Both the position numbers and the translations under genes were made by a program. A stretch of DNA of 57,202 bases from an uncultured Rivibacter sp. (GTDB lineage Bacteria; Pseudomonadota; Gammaproteobacteria; Burkholderiales; Burkholderiaceae): positions 1-57,202 of the forward strand of contig CAMLNA010000012.1 of NCBI GenBank assembly GCA_946481025.1, in the 5' to 3' direction. Positions 55,157 through 57,202 of the stretch are shown here, piece by piece. Under the pieces are notes generated by a model that worked only from the letters and a program-made list of their open reading frames with translations, did not search any database and was not told the origin of the DNA. The first letter of the stretch is position 1, and each line of letters opens with the position of its first letter.

Positions 55157-55531
55157 CTACCCTTTGGCGAGCAGCGCGTCGTAGGCCGGCGCGTCCATGA
55201 GTTCGTCGAACTCGGCCATGTTGCTGATCTTGATCTTGAAGAACCAGCCTTCGCCCAGCGGGTCGCTGTTGGCCAGGGCCGGGTCGGAACGCAGGGCCTC
55301 GTTCACCTCGACCACTTCGCCGCTCACCGGGCTGTAGATGTCGGCGGCGGCCTTCACCGATTCGACGACGCCGGCCACTTCGCCCTTCTTGTAGCTCTTG
55401 CCGACCTCGGGCAGATCGACGAACACCACGTCACCCAGCGCGTCCTGCGCATGGTGGGTGATGCCCACGACGGCGGCGTCGTGGTCTTCGATGTTGATCC
55501 ATTCGTGGTCGGCAGTGAACTTCGTAGTCAT
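55157..55531 (-). CDS. gcvH: Glycine cleavage system H protein
   Basis: 124 residues. The lipoylated Lys60 sits in [20 protein letters not shown], the invariant GcvH motif; starts [19 protein letters not shown]. It is a shuttle carrier between P, T and L proteins. It follows gcvT by 54 bp; GAGCCACCG precedes the ATG. The lpd-type L protein is not in the window. Confidence 0.96.
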   Translation of the reverse strand: MTTKFTADHEWINIEDHDAAVVGITHHAQDALGDVVFVDLPEVGKSYKKGEVAGVVESVKAAADIYSPVSGEVVEVNEALRSDPALANSDPLGEGWFFKIKISNMAEFDELMDAPAYDALLAKG

Positions 55532-55585
55532 CGGTGGCTCCTTGGTGGTCTCTGTTCGGCGAGCGGGAAATGCGGGGCGGCCGGG

Positions 55586-56701
55586 TCAGCCGCGGTGGTA
55601 GCGGTGCTGGGCGAAGGGCAGGGCGGTCACGCGCATCGGCTGGCGCTTGTTGCGCACCTCGGCGTACACCTCATGGCTGGGCAGCGCGTGGTTGGCCGCG
55701 AGGTAGGCCATCGCGATCGGCTGGTTGACGGTGGGCGCCAGCGTGCCGCTGGTCACGTGGCCGAGCTTGCGGCCCTGGGCATCGACCAGCGGGGCGCCTT
55801 CGCGCACCGGCACGCGCTCCAGGCCCAGCAGGCCCACGCGCTTCATGGTGGGGCCGGTGGCGAGCTGGCCTTCGATGGCCGCGGCGCCCGGGTAGTGGCC
55901 GGCGCGTGCACCACCGGGGCGGCGCACCTTCTGGATGGCCCAGGTGAGGCCTGCCTCGACCGGCGTGGTGGTTTCGTTGATGTCGTGGCCGTACAGGCAC
56001 AGCCCGGCTTCCAGGCGCAGCGTGTCGCGTGCGCCCAGGCCGGCAGGCTTGACCTCGGGCTGCGAGAGCAGCGCCTTGGCCAGCGCCACCGAGGCGTCGG
56101 CCGGCACCGAGATCTCGAAGCCGTCCTCGCCGGTGTAGCCCGAGCGGGTGACGAAACACTCGACGCCGTTGATGATGAAGCTGCCGCCGGTCATGAAGGT
56201 CAGCGCGGTCACCTCGGGGCTCAGCCGCGCCAGTGCGGTGACGGCCTTGGGCCCCTGCAGCGCCAGCAGGGCGCGGTCGGGCAGCGGCACGATGTTGCAG
56301 CGGTGGCCGATGTGCGTGACCAGGTGCCGGGTGTCGGCTGCCTTGCAGGCTGCGTTGACCACCACGAACAGGTCGTTCGAGCGGCGGGTGATCATCAGGT
56401 CGTCGAGGATGCCGCCGTTGGCATTGGTGAAGAAGGCATAGCGCTGCTTGCCCACGGCGAGGTCGATCACGTCCACCGGCACCAGTGTTTCGAGAGCCTT
56501 CGCGGCCTCGTCGCCGACGAGGCGCAGCTGGCCCATGTGCGACACGTCGAACAGCGCGGCCGACTCCCGGCAGTGCCGGTGCTCGGCGATGATGCCGCCG
56601 GGGAAGTTGACCGGCATGTCGTAGCCGCCGAACTCGACCATCTTGGCGCCAAGTTCGAGGTGCAATGCGTGCAGCGGTGTCTTGAGCAGTTCGGCGGACA
56701 T
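55586..56701 (-). CDS. gcvT: Aminomethyltransferase, T protein of glycine cleavage
   Basis: 371 residues. LKTPLHALHLELGAKMVEFGGYDMPV at the start, folate-site segments FDVSHMGQLRL, NANGGILDDLMI and TRSGYTGEDGFEISV (catalytic Asp in the GYTGEDG region). It releases ammonia and forms methylene-tetrahydrofolate. The GGAG ribosome-binding site at 56711-56708, 6 nt before the ATG, directly abuts a predicted stem of the riboswitch expression platform. Confidence 0.96.
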   Translation of the reverse strand: MSAELLKTPLHALHLELGAKMVEFGGYDMPVNFPGGIIAEHRHCRESAALFDVSHMGQLRLVGDEAAKALETLVPVDVIDLAVGKQRYAFFTNANGGILDDLMITRRSNDLFVVVNAACKAADTRHLVTHIGHRCNIVPLPDRALLALQGPKAVTALARLSPEVTALTFMTGGSFIINGVECFVTRSGYTGEDGFEISVPADASVALAKALLSQPEVKPAGLGARDTLRLEAGLCLYGHDINETTTPVEAGLTWAIQKVRRPGGARAGHYPGAAAIEGQLATGPTMKRVGLLGLERVPVREGAPLVDAQGRKLGHVTSGTLAPTVNQPIAMAYLAANHALPSHEVYAEVRNKRQPMRVTALPFAQHRYHRG

Positions 56702-56707
56702 GTTGGG

Positions 56708-56758
56708 CTCCGAGGGCAGGTTTCACAACACCAGTGGCTGGTGATCGATCGTGCCCTC
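56708..56758 (-). promoter_or_regulatory. Putative expression platform of the glycine riboswitch
   Basis: On the minus strand GAGGGCA (56758-56752) can pair with TGCCCTC (56718-56712), enclosing a CACCAG-CCA-CTGGTG hairpin. The 3' arm ends exactly at the gcvT GGAG (56711-56708), and the 5' arm touches the end of aptamer 2. This suggests glycine-dependent access to the ribosome-binding site; no U-tract terminator is present. Confidence 0.5.
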
Positions 56759-56759
56759 T

Positions 56760-56956
56760 CTGTCCGCTTTACCTGAGAGATTGGCGGGCCTGGCTATACC
56801 GGTGTCCGCTTGCCCCTTCGGTGGGTGGGCTCGAAGGCCGACCTCTCTCCAGCGAGGAACGCCCCTTCGAGGGGCGTGTGCCAGTCCTTTTGCCTGAGCG
56901 TTCGGGGCGGGGCCCCTGCGCCTTCGGCGGCTTCACGAGGAAGCTCTCTCCTGGCC
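56760..56956 (-). promoter_or_regulatory. Tandem glycine riboswitch upstream of gcvT
   Basis: Two glycine aptamers in series on the minus strand. Aptamer 1 (about 56956-56880): P1 GCCAG/CTGGC, GGAGAGAGC, GCCGCCGAAGGCGCAGG, AACGCTCAGGCAAAAGGAC. Aptamer 2 (about 56855-56760): GGAGAGAGG, CCACCGAAGGGGCAAG, AATCTCTCAGGTAAAGCGGAC. Both contain the conserved GGAGAG, GCCGAAGG/ACCGAAGG-GCA and CTCAGG(C/T)AAA blocks. An extra hairpin (56877-56859) sits in the linker. Such elements turn on glycine cleavage genes when glycine is high. Confidence 0.93.
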
Positions 56957-56980
56957 GGGCGAGTGTACTTCAGGCTCCAG

Positions 56981-57010
56981 CGACAAAGGCAGCCGAGGCT
57001 GCCTTTGTCG
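56981..57010 (-). terminator. Terminator after the ETF-QO gene
   Basis: Perfect inverted repeat CGACAAAGGCAGC/GCTGCCTTTGTCG with a tiny CGAG loop, 17 nt after the ETF-QO stop. The stem is strong but the T-run is only three long and lies inside the stem, so it may act in both directions or mainly stabilise the 3' end. Confidence 0.6.
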
Positions 57011-57026
57011 AGTGGTTGTGGTCGGT

Positions 57027-57202
57027 TCACATCCCGCTGTAGTTCGGTCCGCCGCCGCCCTCCGGCGTGACCCACACGATGTTCTGCATCGGGTCCTTGA
57101 TGTCGCAGGTCTTGCAGTGCACGCAGTTCTGCGCGTTGATCTGCAGGCGCTCGGTGTTGTCGTCGTTCCGGACGAACTCGTACACACCGGCGGGGCAGTA
57201 GC
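57027..57202 (-). CDS. Electron transfer flavoprotein-ubiquinone oxidoreductase, C-terminal fragment
   Basis: Partial: the last 57 residues, with the 5' part beyond the window. The sequence YCPAGVYEF and then [14 protein letters not shown] provides the four cysteines of the ETF-QO 4Fe-4S cluster, followed by [18 protein letters not shown] at the end. It passes electrons from acyl-CoA and amino-acid dehydrogenases, via ETF, to ubiquinone. A hairpin terminator follows, so it is transcribed separately from the gcv operon. Confidence 0.92.
   Translation of the reverse strand, partial: YCPAGVYEFVRNDDNTERLQINAQNCVHCKTCDIKDPMQNIVWVTPEGGGGPNYSGM

Overview
This 57.2 kb window is GC-rich chromosomal DNA from a betaproteobacterium, most likely a Burkholderiales member of the Rubrivivax/Leptothrix/Sphaerotilaceae type. 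That placement is inferred from the GC-rich codon use, the gene orders (pstSCAB-phoU-phoB-phoR; rpmE-rho-trxA; ffs-dnaX-ybaB-recR; gcvTHP) and the protein character; no 16S or other marker RNA is present. Most of the window is housekeeping and central metabolism, with small accessory insertions.

Layout. (1) 97-2279 (minus): a TctD/TctE-like two-component pair. (2) 2310-4351 (minus): a compact arsenic operon read arsR-arsI-arsC-aquaglyceroporin, with an inverted-repeat operator at 4354-4369. (3) 4402-6182 (minus): an orphan type-1 periplasmic binding protein and a fasciclin-domain lipoprotein. (4) 6249-13037 (plus): the complete phosphate regulon pstS-pstC-pstA-pstB-phoU-phoB-phoR. Two oppositely oriented Pho boxes lie between pstS and the fasciclin gene. 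(5) 13040-16990 (minus): a polytopic ArnT/GT39-like membrane protein, rpmE2 with its terminator, rho and trxA. (6) 17120-23142 (plus): an AddB/AddA-type nuclease-helicase pair. (7) 23258-27578 (plus): two paralogous signalling proteins, pseudokinase-HDOD followed by active Ser/Thr kinase-HDOD-GAF. (8) 27598-29442 (minus): a secreted animal-type alpha-amylase with a CBM20 domain. (9) 29734-34466: ffs (4.5S SRP RNA, minus), a histidine-kinase C-terminal remnant, a PurM-like protein (minus), then dnaX-ybaB-recR-MAPEG (plus). (10) 34479-38158: an MltD-like transglycosylase and gloB (minus), divergent from a methyltransferase and rnhA (plus). (11) 38280-42599 (plus): an RND efflux adaptor and pump. 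(12) 42602-45677 (minus): moaA-mobA-GNAT and an NlpC/P60 hydrolase. (13) 45904-48408 (plus): prpE and a cytochrome c'. (14) 48608-56956 (minus): a tandem glycine riboswitch followed by gcvT-gcvH-gcvP-ltaE-alpha/beta hydrolase-sdaA. (15) 57027-57202 (minus): the C-terminus of ETF-ubiquinone oxidoreductase.

How the genes work together. The pst/pho block senses and imports phosphate and autoregulates through PhoBR; the fasciclin lipoprotein is probably a divergent PhoB target. The ars operon links C-As bond cleavage (ArsI) and arsenate reduction (ArsC) to downhill arsenite exit through a channel, with no ArsB/Acr3 pump in the window. The last 8.5 kb forms a glycine/serine/threonine catabolic run on one strand under a glycine riboswitch, and gcvP there is flanked by inverted copies of an approximately 88-bp repeat. 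The points most worth a second look are the kinase/pseudokinase-HDOD pair, the mirrored Pho boxes, the riboswitch with an extra linker hairpin, the repeats around gcvP, and the histidine-kinase remnant beside ffs. No CRISPR array, tRNA, rRNA, insertion sequence or prophage was seen.
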